A stretch of DNA of 64,000 bases from RYN-230 sp036497945 (GCA_036497945.1 DASXIN010000158.1:1-64000), one strand, 5' to 3'. Shown: positions 42,732 to 52,123, counted from the first letter of the stretch. The notes: generated from the sequence alone by a model not told the origin. Translations and numbers: made by a program.

Positions 42732-44565
42732 TGGCCGGGCCGGTGCCTGCCGGGCCGTCCCGGTCGGTGGCGGCGAATCCGGAGGCGGGCTGGGCCGGCT
42801 GAATGACGTCGTCCAGCTGCCGCACCAGCGGGGAACGGACCAGCTCGGGCCCGGGCTCGGCCTCGTCCGGGCCGAGCGGCAGCGGCGAGCCGATCAGCTG
42901 CTGCCCGGCGACCCGGGGCACGGTGAGCCGGAACACTGAGCCCTTGCCATGCTCCCCCCAGGCCTGCAGCCAGCCGTTGTGCAACCGGGCGTCCTCCAGC
43001 GCGATGGCCAGGCCGAGCCCGGTCCCGCCGGTCGTCCGGGCCCGGGCCGGGTCGGCCCGCCAGAACCGGTCGAACACGAGCTGTGCCTGGGCCGGCCCGA
43101 AGCCACAGCCATGGTCCCGGACGGCGACCGCAACCGCGTCCCGGTCGCCCGCCACGGTGACCACCACGTCCCGTCCCTCGCCGTGCTCGACCGCATTGTC
43201 CAGCAGGTTGCGCAGGATCCGCTCGACGCGGCGCCGGTCCACCTCGGCCACGCACGGCTCGGCGGGCAGCCGGAAATCGATCCGGGTGCCGCGCCGCGCG
43301 GCCAGTTGCTCGGCGTCGGCCGCGGCCCGCCGGACCAGATCGCACACGTCGGCCGACTCGGCGTCCAGGGTGGCCGCGTTGGCGTCGTACCGGCTGATCT
43401 CCAGCAAGTCCCCGAGCAGCGACTCGAACCGCTCCAGCTGGCCCTCCAGCAGCTCCGCGGACCGCGCCGCGGACGGCAGCAGGTCCTGGCGCGCCGCGAA
43501 CAGCACATCCGCCGCGATCCGGATCGTGGTCAGCGGGGTGCGCAGCTCGTGCGATACGTCGGACACGAACTGCCGCTGCACCTGGGACAGCTCCTCCAGT
43601 TCGTGCAGCTTCTCTTGCAGGCTGGCCGCCATGTCATTGAACGACCGGGCCAGCGCGGCCAGGTCGTCCGTACCACGGACCGGCATCCGCTGCTCGAGCT
43701 GGCCATCGGACAGCCGCTTGGCCGCCTCGGCCGCCTCGCGGATCGGCACGACCACCCACCGGGTGACCAGCGAGACGATGCCCACCAGCAGCACGACCAA
43801 GGCCAGCCCGCCGCCGAGCATGGCCCGCTGCACCAGGGCCAGCGTCTGTTGCTGCTGTCCCAGCGGGAACAGGTAGTACAGCTGGGCGTGCGGGCTGATC
43901 ACACCGCCGATGGCCAGGCCAGGAACCGGCGCCCGGCCTTGCAGGTAACTCATCTGCGTCGGGGTGGACACCAGGTCGTCGGTGCGGCCTCGCTGCTGCT
44001 CCTGGGTCACGCTGGCGATCAGCTTCTTGGGCAGGCTGGCCGGGTTGAGATACCGGTTGCCGTAGATACCGGCGAACGCGGAGCTGCCCGCCGTCTGGGT
44101 CAGGATCACCACGTCGAACGTGTCCCCCGGCCCGCTCAGGCCCTGCAGGTCAGCGGCCAGCTGCGGCAGTGCCTTGGACTGGTCCCCGGCCGTACCCTCC
44201 AGGCCCGCGTCGTTCTTGGCCGTGATCAGGCCCTGGCTGATCTGGTGCGCCGCCGCTGTCCGGGTACTGCTCAGCAGGCCGCTGGCGATCTGCTGGACCA
44301 GGAAGAAGCCGAGCACGGTGGCCACCACCACGCAGATGACCAGGGTGGTGGCAACCACCCGCAGCTGCAGCGAACGATGCCAGCGGCGGCGCAGCCGTCC
44401 GGCCAGCAGCCGGGCCCGGCGCTGCCCGGCGCGGATGACCGAGCGGGCCTCCGGCGGCAGCCGCCGGGCGGCCCGGCGGACCAGCAGAGTCAGCCGGGAA
44501 CTGCCCGCTGGCGAGTCCCGGCGCGGGCCCCGGCCCGCTTCGCTGCTGCTCGCTACCCCCTCCAT
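42724..44565 (-). CDS. mtrB: Sensor histidine kinase MtrB
   Basis: A 613-residue kinase. TM1 is at about 69-90 (VVATTLVICVVVATVLGFFLV), an extracytoplasmic sensor domain follows, TM2 at about 249-268, and a HAMP domain near 270-322. The dimerisation box is FVSDVSHELRTPLTTIRI (His339); the N box is RILRNLLDNAVEHG, with DHGCGFG, FDRFWRADPARA and TGGTGLGLAI after it. It phosphorylates MtrA. The start ATG 44565 lies 71 nt after mtrA, across a 16-bp tandem repeat. Confidence 0.95.
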   Translation of the reverse strand: MEGVASSSEAGRGPRRDSPAGSSRLTLLVRRAARRLPPEARSVIRAGQRRARLLAGRLRRRWHRSLQLRVVATTLVICVVVATVLGFFLVQQIASGLLSSTRTAAAHQISQGLITAKNDAGLEGTAGDQSKALPQLAADLQGLSGPGDTFDVVILTQTAGSSAFAGIYGNRYLNPASLPKKLIASVTQEQQRGRTDDLVSTPTQMSYLQGRAPVPGLAIGGVISPHAQLYYLFPLGQQQQTLALVQRAMLGGGLALVVLLVGIVSLVTRWVVVPIREAAEAAKRLSDGQLEQRMPVRGTDDLAALARSFNDMAASLQEKLHELEELSQVQRQFVSDVSHELRTPLTTIRIAADVLFAARQDLLPSAARSAELLEGQLERFESLLGDLLEISRYDANAATLDAESADVCDLVRRAAADAEQLAARRGTRIDFRLPAEPCVAEVDRRRVERILRNLLDNAVEHGEGRDVVVTVAGDRDAVAVAVRDHGCGFGPAQAQLVFDRFWRADPARARTTGGTGLGLAIALEDARLHNGWLQAWGEHGKGSVFRLTVPRVAGQQLIGSPLPLGPDEAEPGPELVRSPLVRQLDDVIQPAQPASGFAATDRDGPAGTGPANG

Positions 44566-44605
44566 GGCCCTTCTCCACGCTGCTGGGGAACCTGCCGGGT
44601 CGCGG

Positions 44606-44649
44606 CAGGCAGGCCCCTGGTCAGGCAGGTCCCTGGTCAGGCAGGTCCC
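44606..44649 (-). repeat. 16-bp tandem repeat in the mtrA-mtrB junction
   Basis: CAGGCAGGCCCCTGGT (44606-44621), CAGGCAGGTCCCTGGT (44622-44637) and a partial third unit (44638-44649). The third unit overlaps the last codons and the stop of mtrA. The unit contains near-complementary CAGG and CCTG, so the mRNA between mtrA and mtrB can fold into alternative small hairpins. It could set the mtrA:mtrB expression ratio. Confidence 0.8.
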
Positions 44650-45323
44650 GCTTTGTAGCCCACGCCGCGTACCGTCACCACGATCTCCGGATGCTCCGGG
44701 TCCTTCTCGATCTTCGCGCGGAGCCGCTGTACGTGCACGTTGACCAGCCGGGTGTCCGCGGCGTGCCGGTAGCCCCAGACCTGCTCGAGCAGCACCTCCC
44801 GGGTGAACACCTGGCGTGGCTTGCGGGCCAGCGCGACCAGCAGGTCGAACTCCAGCGGGGTGAGGCTGACCGGGCGGCCGTTGCGCTTCACCGAATGCCC
44901 GGCCACGTCGATCTCGACGTCCACGATCTGCAGCATCTCCGGCGCTGGGTCGTCGGTGCGGCGCAGCCTGGCCCGGACCCGGGCGATGAGTTCCTTGGAC
45001 TTGAACGGCTTGACGATGTAGTCGTCTGCCCCGGACTCCAGCCCCAGCACCACGTCCACAGTGTCGCTCTTCGCGGTGAGCATGACGATAGGCACACCAG
45101 ATTCGGTACGGATCTGGCGGCACACGTCGATACCGTCCGCGCCCGGCAGCATCAGGTCGAGCAGGACCAGGTCAGGATGAGTGTCCCGGAATACCTCGAT
45201 GGCCTTGTCCCCGTCGGCGACGAACGTGGGCTCGAAGCCCTCGCCGCGGAGCATGATGCCGAGCATCTCGGACAGGGCAGCGTCGTCATCGACGACGAGC
45301 ACACGACCTTTCATGGGCCTCAT
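44637..45323 (-). CDS. mtrA: OmpR-family response regulator MtrA
   Basis: A 228-residue regulator: GRVLVVDDDAALSEMLGIML, phospho-acceptor Asp56 in LVLLDLMLPGADG, VMLTAKSDTVDVVLGLESGADDYIVKPF, then the winged helix with LTPLEFDLLVALARKPRQVF, LLEQVWGYRHAADTRLVNVHVQRLR and VRGVGYKAG. This is near-identical in pattern to MtrA of other actinobacteria. ATG 45323 overlaps the mtnA stop (ATGA), suggesting translational coupling; ATG 45314 (MKGRVLVV) is the alternative. It controls cell-wall, division and osmotic genes. Confidence 0.96.
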   Translation of the reverse strand: MRPMKGRVLVVDDDAALSEMLGIMLRGEGFEPTFVADGDKAIEVFRDTHPDLVLLDLMLPGADGIDVCRQIRTESGVPIVMLTAKSDTVDVVLGLESGADDYIVKPFKSKELIARVRARLRRTDDPAPEMLQIVDVEIDVAGHSVKRNGRPVSLTPLEFDLLVALARKPRQVFTREVLLEQVWGYRHAADTRLVNVHVQRLRAKIEKDPEHPEIVVTVRGVGYKAGPA

Positions 45324-46402
45324 AGTTCCACGGAAACGTCAGGGACGGCACTGTTCTGCTGCGCAGTAGGATCGCCCAGCACACGCAGGGTACCGCTGTT
45401 CACGGGCTGAGCAACACCACGCTCTGTCACCAGAGCTGTGATCAGGCCACTGGGAGTAACGTCGAAGGCCGGGTTGTACCCCGGGCTGCCGGCCGGCGCG
45501 ATGGGCTGCCCGGACAGCGTGGTCACCTCGTCCGCCGGGCGGTGCTCGACCACGATCCCGCTGCCATCGGCGGTGCCGAAATCGATGGTCGACACCGGGG
45601 CGACCACCACGAACGGCACCGAGTGATGCCGGGCCAGCACAGCCAGGCCATAGGTGCCGACCTTGTTGGCCACGCTGCCGTCGGCCGCGATCCGGTCCGC
45701 GCCGGTGCACACCACGTCGACCGCGCCACTGGCCAGCAGCCCAGCGGCGGCCGAGTCGGGCAGCACCGCGTAGTCGATGCCGGCCCGCTGGGCTTCCCAG
45801 GCGGTGAGCCGGGCGCCCTGCAGCAGCGGCCGGGTTTCGTCCACCCACAGCTTGGCCAGCCGACCCGCGCGGTGCGCGGCCAGGATGACCGCGAACGCGG
45901 TGCCCTCGCCGGAGGACACCAGCGCCCCGGTGTTGCAGTGCGTCAGCACCCGGCCGCCGGCCGGTATCAGCGGCAGTCCGTGGGCGGCCATCGCCGCGCT
46001 CGCCGCGGCTTCATCGGCTTCGATGGCCCGGGCCATGGCCAGGGCCGCGTGGGCGCCCCGGCGTTGCGAATCTGGGCCGCCGGCCTGCTGGGCAGCCTGG
46101 TAGGCAGCGAGCGCACGGCCGGTACCCCAGGCCAGGTTGACCGCGGTCGGCCGGGCCGCGGCCAGCGCGCGGGCCGCGGCCGGCACGTCCTCGTCCTGGT
46201 ACGCGGCCAGCGCCACACCGAACGCGCCGGCCAGGCCCAGCGCGGGGGCGCCGCGGATGACCAGGCGGCGGATGGCGTCGATCAGCTCGGCGACGCTGCC
46301 GCAGGTGACCACTCTCTCCTCGGCCGGCAGCCGGGTCTGGTCGAGCAGCGCGATGGCCGGTCCTTCGTCCTCGCCGAGCCAGCGCAGCGTGGGCACGTCC
46401 AT
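45320..46402 (-). CDS. mtnA: S-methyl-5-thioribose-1-phosphate isomerase
   Basis: A 360-residue isomerase of the methionine salvage pathway (eIF2B-alpha-like fold). Motifs: RLVIRGAPALGLAGAFGVALAA, VNLAWGTGRAL, GRVLTHCNTGALVS with the catalytic cysteine, WVDETRPLLQGARLTAWE, VVCTGADRIAADGSVANKVGTYGLAVLA with the catalytic aspartate, and FDVTPSGLITALVTERGV. It is first in the operon with mtrA-mtrB-lpqB; the gap 46403-46608 upstream presumably holds the promoter. No other mtn genes are in the window. Confidence 0.93.
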   Translation of the reverse strand: MDVPTLRWLGEDEGPAIALLDQTRLPAEERVVTCGSVAELIDAIRRLVIRGAPALGLAGAFGVALAAYQDEDVPAAARALAAARPTAVNLAWGTGRALAAYQAAQQAGGPDSQRRGAHAALAMARAIEADEAAASAAMAAHGLPLIPAGGRVLTHCNTGALVSSGEGTAFAVILAAHRAGRLAKLWVDETRPLLQGARLTAWEAQRAGIDYAVLPDSAAAGLLASGAVDVVCTGADRIAADGSVANKVGTYGLAVLARHHSVPFVVVAPVSTIDFGTADGSGIVVEHRPADEVTTLSGQPIAPAGSPGYNPAFDVTPSGLITALVTERGVAQPVNSGTLRVLGDPTAQQNSAVPDVSVEL

Positions 46403-46608
46403 GTGCTGAGTCTGCCTCCGGCCGGGGCCGCGGGTCGACCGCGGCCCGCCCGGGCGGGTCGGTGTTCCGCTGCCCTGGCTTCATGCCTGGCCGGCTTCGT
46501 GCGAGTATGGGCGCCAGCGAGGACGAGGGGGCGTCCGCTCAGCAGCGAGCAGTCCGGCGGCGAGGCGCCGCGCAGGCAGGCGTGGCGGCAGCGCCGTGAG
46601 GGAGAACC

Positions 46609-47910
46609 ATGACAGACAGTCCGTCGTCGGACACGCCCGGGGACGGGCCGCCAGCGCAGCCGCAGCCATGGTTCCCGCCGGCTGACCTCGGGGCGCCACC
46701 GCCACCGCCGCCGGGCAGCGCTGGGCCGCCGCCCGGCCAGCCGGGATACGGGCAGCCGGGATACGGGCCGCCCGGGCCGTGGCCGCCGGGCAATCCGCCG
46801 CCGCCACCCGGCCCGGGGCCGTGGCAGCCGGGCTATCCGCCGCCGCCCGGCCCGGGACCCCGCTACGGCGAGCCCGCGCCCAAGCCCGGGGTAATCCCGC
46901 TCCGCCCGCTCGGGCTGGGCGAGATCCTGGACGGCTCGTTCGCCACCATCCGCCGTAACCCCAAGGCCACCCTGGGCATCGCCGCCATCATCATGACCGT
47001 CTCGGCGGTCATCTCCAGCTCGCTCACGCTGAGCCTGATCAACGTGCCCAGCCCGGGCCAGAACCTCACCTCGCAGCAGGCCGTGCACCTGCTCGGCCAG
47101 ATCTTCGCCGACGCGCTGCCGGTGCTCGGCGTGACCGTGCTGCTGACCATCATCGTGCAGGCCGTGCTGGCCGGGCTGCTCGCGCCGGTGATCGCCCGGG
47201 AAGCCGGCGGCCAGCAGATCAGCGCCGCAGACGCCTGGCGGGCGGCGGCGCCGCGGCTGCCCAGCGTGCTGCTGGCCACCCTGCTCGTGCTGCTGGCCGG
47301 GCTGAGCCCGCTGCTGGCGCTGGGCCTCATCCTGCTGGTCGCGTTCGCGGCCAGCGCGCCCGCGGCGATCATCGTGGCCATCGGGGTGCCCGGGTTCATC
47401 GTGGCGGTGGTGCTCAGCATCTGGTTCTCCACCATGTTCAGCCTGGTGACCCCGGTGGTGGTGCTGGAACGGGAGCGCCCCGGCCCGGCCCTGGCCCGGT
47501 CCTGGCGGCTGGTCCGGCGCAGCTTCTGGCGGGTGTTCGGCATCCTGCTGCTGGCCGGCCTCATCGTCGCGGTGGCCAGTGCCATCCTGCAGCTCCCGTT
47601 CAGCTTCCTGAGCACGCTGTTCGGCGGCACGGCCGGGTTCTCGGCCGGCACGGTCATCGCCGTGCTCGGCACCATCGCGGCCGGCACGGTGACCCGGCCG
47701 ATCAGTGCGGCGGTCACCGTGCTGCTGTACGTGGACATGCGGATGCGCAAAGAAGGGCTGGACCTGGCGCTGCGCACCGCGTCCGGCGGCGGGCCGCTGG
47801 CCGACAGCGACTTCGCTGCCGCGTGGCAGCCACCCCGGGCCGGCCAGCCAGCCGCGAGCGCCCCGCCGGGGAGTCCGCCGACCGCCGCGGGTGCCCCGCC
47901 GCCGTGGTGA
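46609..47910 (+). CDS. Multi-pass membrane protein with proline-rich cytoplasmic N terminus
   Basis: A 433-residue protein. Residues 1-95 are a Pro/Gly/Tyr repeat region (QPGYGQPGYGPPGPW type), probably disordered. The membrane part begins at IPLRPLGLGEILDGSFATIRRNPKATLG, a start found in the GPD-phosphodiesterase-type membrane-domain family, and has about six helices (for example ATLLVLLAGLSPLLALGLILLV). A conserved cytoplasmic motif LVTPVVVLERERPGPALARSWRLVR follows. It opens the co-translated chain with DUF4129, DUF4350, MoxR and DUF58; function unknown. Confidence 0.75.
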   Translation: MTDSPSSDTPGDGPPAQPQPWFPPADLGAPPPPPPGSAGPPPGQPGYGQPGYGPPGPWPPGNPPPPPGPGPWQPGYPPPPGPGPRYGEPAPKPGVIPLRPLGLGEILDGSFATIRRNPKATLGIAAIIMTVSAVISSSLTLSLINVPSPGQNLTSQQAVHLLGQIFADALPVLGVTVLLTIIVQAVLAGLLAPVIAREAGGQQISAADAWRAAAPRLPSVLLATLLVLLAGLSPLLALGLILLVAFAASAPAAIIVAIGVPGFIVAVVLSIWFSTMFSLVTPVVVLERERPGPALARSWRLVRRSFWRVFGILLLAGLIVAVASAILQLPFSFLSTLFGGTAGFSAGTVIAVLGTIAAGTVTRPISAAVTVLLYVDMRMRKEGLDLALRTASGGGPLADSDFAAAWQPPRAGQPAASAPPGSPPTAAGAPPPW

Positions 47911-48557
47911 ACCTGGCCATGCTGGGCACCGGCGGCGCTCCCCTGGTCGGCCGCCAGACCGGCCAGAAACTGGCCCGCGCCGAGCTGTCCAAGGCCATCT
48001 ACCACCGGCACGAGTCGCTGGCCCAGCGGCTGCTCGACGCGATCAACCGGCTGCTGAACGACCTGTACAGCGCGGGCAAGTCGTTCCCCGGCGGCTGGTG
48101 GGCGGTGGTCGCCCTGGCCGCGCTGACCGCGCTGGCTGTCACCCTGGTGCTGACCCGGCTGGGCCCACTGGCCCGCGCGCACCGGGAGCCTGGTGTGCTG
48201 GTACTCAGCGGGCAGCCGCTCAGCGCGGCCGATCACCGGCAGCGGGCGGCCCGGCTGGCCAGCGCGGGCGACTACGCGGGAGCGATCCTGGAGGCGGTCC
48301 GGGGGATCGCCCGCCAGCTCGAGGAACGCGCGGTGCTCAGCCCCCGGCTGGGCCGGACCGCGGACGAGATCGCGGCCGAGGCCGGGCTGGTGCTGCCCGC
48401 CGAGGCCGCCGCGCTGCGTGACGCGGCCCAGCTGTTCGACGACATCTGCTACGGCGAGCACCCCGGCACCGCCGACGGCTACGCCCTGGTACACGACCTG
48501 GACATCCGCCTCCAGGCCGACCGGCCCGCCCAGCCCAGCACGAGCGATGCGGCATGA
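47907..48557 (+). CDS. DUF4129 domain protein
   Basis: A 216-residue protein with one central helix, WWAVVALAALTALAVTLVL, and the DUF4129 C-terminal domain HRQRAARLASAGDYAGAILEAVRGIARQLEERAVLSPRLGRTADEIAAEAG, then FDDICYGEHPGTADGYALVHDLD. DUF4129 is also the C-terminal part of transglutaminase-like membrane proteins linked to MoxR-DUF58 systems. Here it is a stand-alone gene. Start is GTG 47907, overlapping the preceding stop (GTGA). Confidence 0.8.
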   Translation: MNLAMLGTGGAPLVGRQTGQKLARAELSKAIYHRHESLAQRLLDAINRLLNDLYSAGKSFPGGWWAVVALAALTALAVTLVLTRLGPLARAHREPGVLVLSGQPLSAADHRQRAARLASAGDYAGAILEAVRGIARQLEERAVLSPRLGRTADEIAAEAGLVLPAEAAALRDAAQLFDDICYGEHPGTADGYALVHDLDIRLQADRPAQPSTSDAA

Positions 48558-49804
48558 GCCCCGCGCCAAAGGGGCCCGGCGTCGACTGGACTGAGGAGCG
48601 AGGAACGAGCGACGAGGGAAGGCGACGCCTTAAGGGGCCCCGGAGGCGCATAGCAATAGTGGTGGGCGTGGTGCTGCTGGGTGGGGTCCTGGTCGCGCTG
48701 CTCACCCCGCCCCGGCCGCCGTCCCGCTACCTGGACCCGGGCAACCCGGCCGGGCAGGGCACCCGCGCGCTGGCCCAGATCCTCGGCCGCCACGGCCAGC
48801 CGGTCACCGCGGTGACCAGCGCCGCCGCCGCGCAGGAGGCGGTGCGGGACGCGGCCGGCCGCCACCCCGGGCTGGTGCTGACCAGCCCGTACTTGCTCAC
48901 CCCGGGCCAGCTGACCACGCTGGTCAAGCTGCGTACCAACCTGCTGGTGGTGGAGCCGGACAGCCGCAGCCTGGCCGCCCTGGCCCAGCTCCCCGCGACC
49001 CCGGCCAGCTCAGGCCCGACGGCTTACCCGGGCACCCGGGTGGCCGGCGCCACCGGCGGGCGGCCGGTCCGCCCGGGCTGCCCGCTGCCGGCCGCGCAGG
49101 CCGCGGGGGACGCGGTGATGGGCGGCGTGCTGATGCGCGACACCGCGCCCGGCGCCTGGCAGTGCTACCGGCTGGCCGGTCACCCGTCGCTGGTGCGCTA
49201 CCCGTCCGCGGGCCGGTCGGTCACCCTGCTCGGCAGCGGGCAGCCGCTGAGCAACGCCGACCTGGCCAGCCGGGGTGACGCCGCGCTGGCGCTGAACCTG
49301 CTGGCCGGCAGCCGCCAGATCATCTGGCTGGTGCCCAGTGCGCCGGCCATCCCCGGCGCGGCCGGGCCGACGCCGCCGAAATCCCTGCTGCAGGAGATAC
49401 CCGGCCCGGCCTACCTGGTCGCGCTGCAGGTGTTCCTGGCCGTTGCGCTGGCCGCGGTGTGGCGGATGCGGCGGCTTGGCCCGCTGGTCACCGAGCCGCT
49501 CCCGGTCATCGTGCGCGCCTCGGAAACCGTGGAAGGCCACGGCCGGCTGTACCGGTCCCGGCACTCCCGCGACCGGGCCGCCGCGGTGCTCCGCGGCGCG
49601 GCGCGGCACCGGATCACCACCCGGCTCGCGCTGCCCGGCACCGCGGATCCGGACACGGTATGTGCCGCGGTGTCCGCACGGACCGGCCGCGAGCCGGCCA
49701 GACTGCGGGAAGTCCTGTTCGGGCCGGTTCCGCGCGACGACGCCGCGCTGGTCGCGCTGGGCCGTGATATCGATGCTGTCGAGGAAGAGGTACGCACGCA
49801 TTGA
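48554..49804 (+). CDS. DUF4350 domain protein
   Basis: A 416-residue membrane protein: N-terminal helix IAIVVGVVLLGGVLVALL (about 33-50), then SRYLDPGNPAGQGTRALAQILGRHG, a GATase/DUF4350-like alpha/beta region with LVLTSPYLLTPGQL and LLVVEPDSRSL, and a second helix LVALQVFLAVALAAVWRM followed by LGPLVTEPLPVIVRASETVEGHGRLYRSRHSRDRAA, the typical C-terminal block. DUF4350 proteins are encoded with MoxR ATPases and DUF58 proteins across actinobacteria. Start ATG 48554 overlaps the DUF4129 stop (ATGA). Confidence 0.85.
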   Translation: MSPAPKGPGVDWTEERGTSDEGRRRLKGPRRRIAIVVGVVLLGGVLVALLTPPRPPSRYLDPGNPAGQGTRALAQILGRHGQPVTAVTSAAAAQEAVRDAAGRHPGLVLTSPYLLTPGQLTTLVKLRTNLLVVEPDSRSLAALAQLPATPASSGPTAYPGTRVAGATGGRPVRPGCPLPAAQAAGDAVMGGVLMRDTAPGAWQCYRLAGHPSLVRYPSAGRSVTLLGSGQPLSNADLASRGDAALALNLLAGSRQIIWLVPSAPAIPGAAGPTPPKSLLQEIPGPAYLVALQVFLAVALAAVWRMRRLGPLVTEPLPVIVRASETVEGHGRLYRSRHSRDRAAAVLRGAARHRITTRLALPGTADPDTVCAAVSARTGREPARLREVLFGPVPRDDAALVALGRDIDAVEEEVRTH

Positions 49805-50820
49805 CCGCCGAACACCCGCCCGCAGCTAAGCTGGCCGACCTGCCCGGCCCCGGCGCCCCCAGCGCCGGGCCGGATGCCGTGCGCAGCGCGCTGGAAGCGG
49901 TCCGCGCCGAAGTGGGCAAGGCCATCATCGGCCAGGACTCCGTGCTCACCGGCCTGGTCATCTGCCTGCTGTGCCGGGGTCATGTGCTGCTCGAAGGCGT
50001 GCCCGGGGTGGCCAAGACGCTGCTGGTGCGCTCGCTGGCCGCCGCGCTGGCGCTGCGCAGCACCCGGGTCCAGTTCACCCCGGACCTGATGCCCGGTGAC
50101 GTCACCGGCTCGCTGATCTACGACGCGAAGACGGCGCTGTTCCAGTTCCGCGAGGGCCCGGTGTTCACCAACCTGATGCTGGCCGACGAGATCAACCGGA
50201 CGCCACCCAAGACGCAGGCCGCGCTGCTGGAGGCGATGGAGGAGCGGCAGGTCTCGGTGGAGGGCAGCCCGCGGCGGCTGCCCGAGCCGTTCCTGGTCGC
50301 CGCCACGCAGAACCCCATCGAGTACGAGGGCACCTACCCGCTGCCCGAGGCACAGCTGGACCGGTTCCTGGTCAAGCTTGCCGTCGCGCTGCCCGACCGG
50401 GACGAGGAAATCGGCATCCTGGCCCGGCACGCGGCCGGATTCGACCCGGGCAACCTGGCCGCCACCGGGATCAGGCCGGTGGCCGGGCCGGCCGAGCTGG
50501 CCGCGGCCACCGCCGCCGTGCGCGACGTCCGGGTCGCGGCCGAGGTGGCCGGCTACATCGTGGACCTGTGCCGGGCCACCCGGCAGTCCCCGTCGCTGCG
50601 GCTCGGCGTGTCCCCGCGCGGAGCGACCGCGCTGCAGGCGACCAGCCGGGCGTGGGCCTGGCTGGCGGGCCGCGACTACGTCACCCCGGACGATGTGAAG
50701 GCACTGGCCCGGCCCACCCTGCGGCACCGGATCCAGCTCCGGCCCGAGGCCGAACTCGAAGGCGCAACGCCGGACGGCGTGCTGGAGGCCGTGCTCGCGT
50801 CGGTGCCGGTGCCCCGGTAA
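49801..50820 (+). CDS. MoxR-family AAA+ ATPase
   Basis: A 339-residue AAA+ ATPase. Walker A GVPGVAKT (residues 66-73), TRVQFTPDLMPGDVTGSL, Walker B LMLADEINRTPPKTQAALLEAMEE, sensor 1 FLVAATQNPIEYEGTYPLPEAQLDRF, sensor 2 region SPRGATALQATSRAWAWL. MoxR proteins act as chaperone-like ATPases that mature or activate partner complexes, usually with a VWA/DUF58 partner, which is the next gene. Start is TTG 49801, overlapping the DUF4350 stop (TTGA). Confidence 0.92.
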   Translation: MTAEHPPAAKLADLPGPGAPSAGPDAVRSALEAVRAEVGKAIIGQDSVLTGLVICLLCRGHVLLEGVPGVAKTLLVRSLAAALALRSTRVQFTPDLMPGDVTGSLIYDAKTALFQFREGPVFTNLMLADEINRTPPKTQAALLEAMEERQVSVEGSPRRLPEPFLVAATQNPIEYEGTYPLPEAQLDRFLVKLAVALPDRDEEIGILARHAAGFDPGNLAATGIRPVAGPAELAAATAAVRDVRVAAEVAGYIVDLCRATRQSPSLRLGVSPRGATALQATSRAWAWLAGRDYVTPDDVKALARPTLRHRIQLRPEAELEGATPDGVLEAVLASVPVPR

Positions 50821-50827
50821 CCCGGCG

Positions 50828-52120
50828 ATGGCCCTGACCGGGCGGACGGCACTGGCTGCGCTGACGGGCGCGCTGCTGGTACTGGCGTTCCGTAGCGTGG
50901 CGGCGCTGCTGGCGGTGAACGGCCTGCTGGCCGCGGCCATCGTCGCGGACCTGATGCTGGCGGCCGGCCTGCGGCGGCTGGAGATCACCCGGTCCGGCGA
51001 CACCCGGGTGCTGCTCGGCGAGACGGCGACCGTCACCGTCACCGTGCGCAACCCGGGCCGGCGGCCGCTGCGCGCCGCGGTCCGGGCCACCTGGCCGCCC
51101 AGCGCGCACGCCGTGCCCGGCCGCGCCGCGCTGCGCGTCCCGGCGGGCGGGCAGGGCTCAGTCACCAGCACGCTCACCCCGGACCGCCGCGGGGACAAGC
51201 TGTCCGCGACCGTCATCGTCCGCTCGTTCGGGCCGTTCGGGCTGGCCGCCCGGCAGCGACGGCACGCGGTGACCTGGTCCGTGCGGGTGCTGCCGCCGTT
51301 CCGCAGCCGGCGGCACCTGGGCGAGAAGCTGGCCCAGCTGCGCCTGCTCGAGGGGCAGCACCGGTCGATGCTGCGCGGGCCGGGCACCGAGTTCGACTCG
51401 CTGCGTGAGTACGTGCTGGGCGACGACGTCCGGTCTATCGACTGGCGGGCGGTGGCCCGCCGCGGCGACGTGATGGTCCGCACCTGGCGGCCGGAACGGG
51501 ACCGCCGGATCCTGGTCGTGCTGGACACCGGCCGGACCGCGGCCGGCCGGGTGGCCGGGATCCCGCGGCTGGACGCCTCGATGGACGCGATCCTGCTGCT
51601 CACCGCGCTGGCCTCGCGGGCCGGGGACCAGGTCGACTTGCTCGCGTTCGACCGGCGGCTGCGCGCCCGGGTGCTCGGCGCCCCGCGTTCGTCCGTGCTG
51701 GCCTCGGTCACCGCCGCGCTGGCCCCGCTGGACGCCGAGCTGACCGAGACCGACACCGCAGCGCTGGCCAGCGCAGTGCTCACGGTGGCCCGGCGGCGCT
51801 GCCTGGTCGTGCTGCTCACCGACCTGAACCCGGTGGTGATCGAGGAGGGCATGCTGCCCCGGCTGGGCACGCTGGTGTCCCGGAACCTGATCATGATCGC
51901 GGCAGTGGCTGACCCCCGGCTGGCCGAACTGGCGGCCGCCCGCGGCGACGCGGACCGGGTCTACGGCGCGGCCGCGGCCGAGGCCGCGCTGGCCCAGCGG
52001 GAGCGGATTACCGCGCTGCTGCGGCGGCGGGGCGTGCAGGTGGTGGACGCACCGCCGGACCGGCTGCCCGCCGCGCTGGCCGACGCCTACCTGGAGCTCA
52101 AGGCGGGCGGCCGGCTCTGA
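50828..52120 (+). CDS. DUF58 (VWA-like) protein
   Basis: A 430-residue protein with two N-terminal helices (LAALTGALLVLAFRSVAALL), an Ig-like segment and the DUF58 core RGPGTEFDSLREYVLGDDVRSIDWRAVARRGDVMVRTW. The MIDAS-like VWA start is RRILVVLDTGRTAAG, where the usual DxSxS is DTGRT, so metal binding is uncertain. MoxR and DUF58 form a functional pair in many bacteria. It is 7 nt downstream of moxR and convergent with the SpoIIM-type gene (3 nt apart). Confidence 0.88.
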   Translation: MALTGRTALAALTGALLVLAFRSVAALLAVNGLLAAAIVADLMLAAGLRRLEITRSGDTRVLLGETATVTVTVRNPGRRPLRAAVRATWPPSAHAVPGRAALRVPAGGQGSVTSTLTPDRRGDKLSATVIVRSFGPFGLAARQRRHAVTWSVRVLPPFRSRRHLGEKLAQLRLLEGQHRSMLRGPGTEFDSLREYVLGDDVRSIDWRAVARRGDVMVRTWRPERDRRILVVLDTGRTAAGRVAGIPRLDASMDAILLLTALASRAGDQVDLLAFDRRLRARVLGAPRSSVLASVTAALAPLDAELTETDTAALASAVLTVARRRCLVVLLTDLNPVVIEEGMLPRLGTLVSRNLIMIAAVADPRLAELAAARGDADRVYGAAAAEAALAQRERITALLRRRGVQVVDAPPDRLPAALADAYLELKAGGRL

Positions 52121-52123
52121 CCG

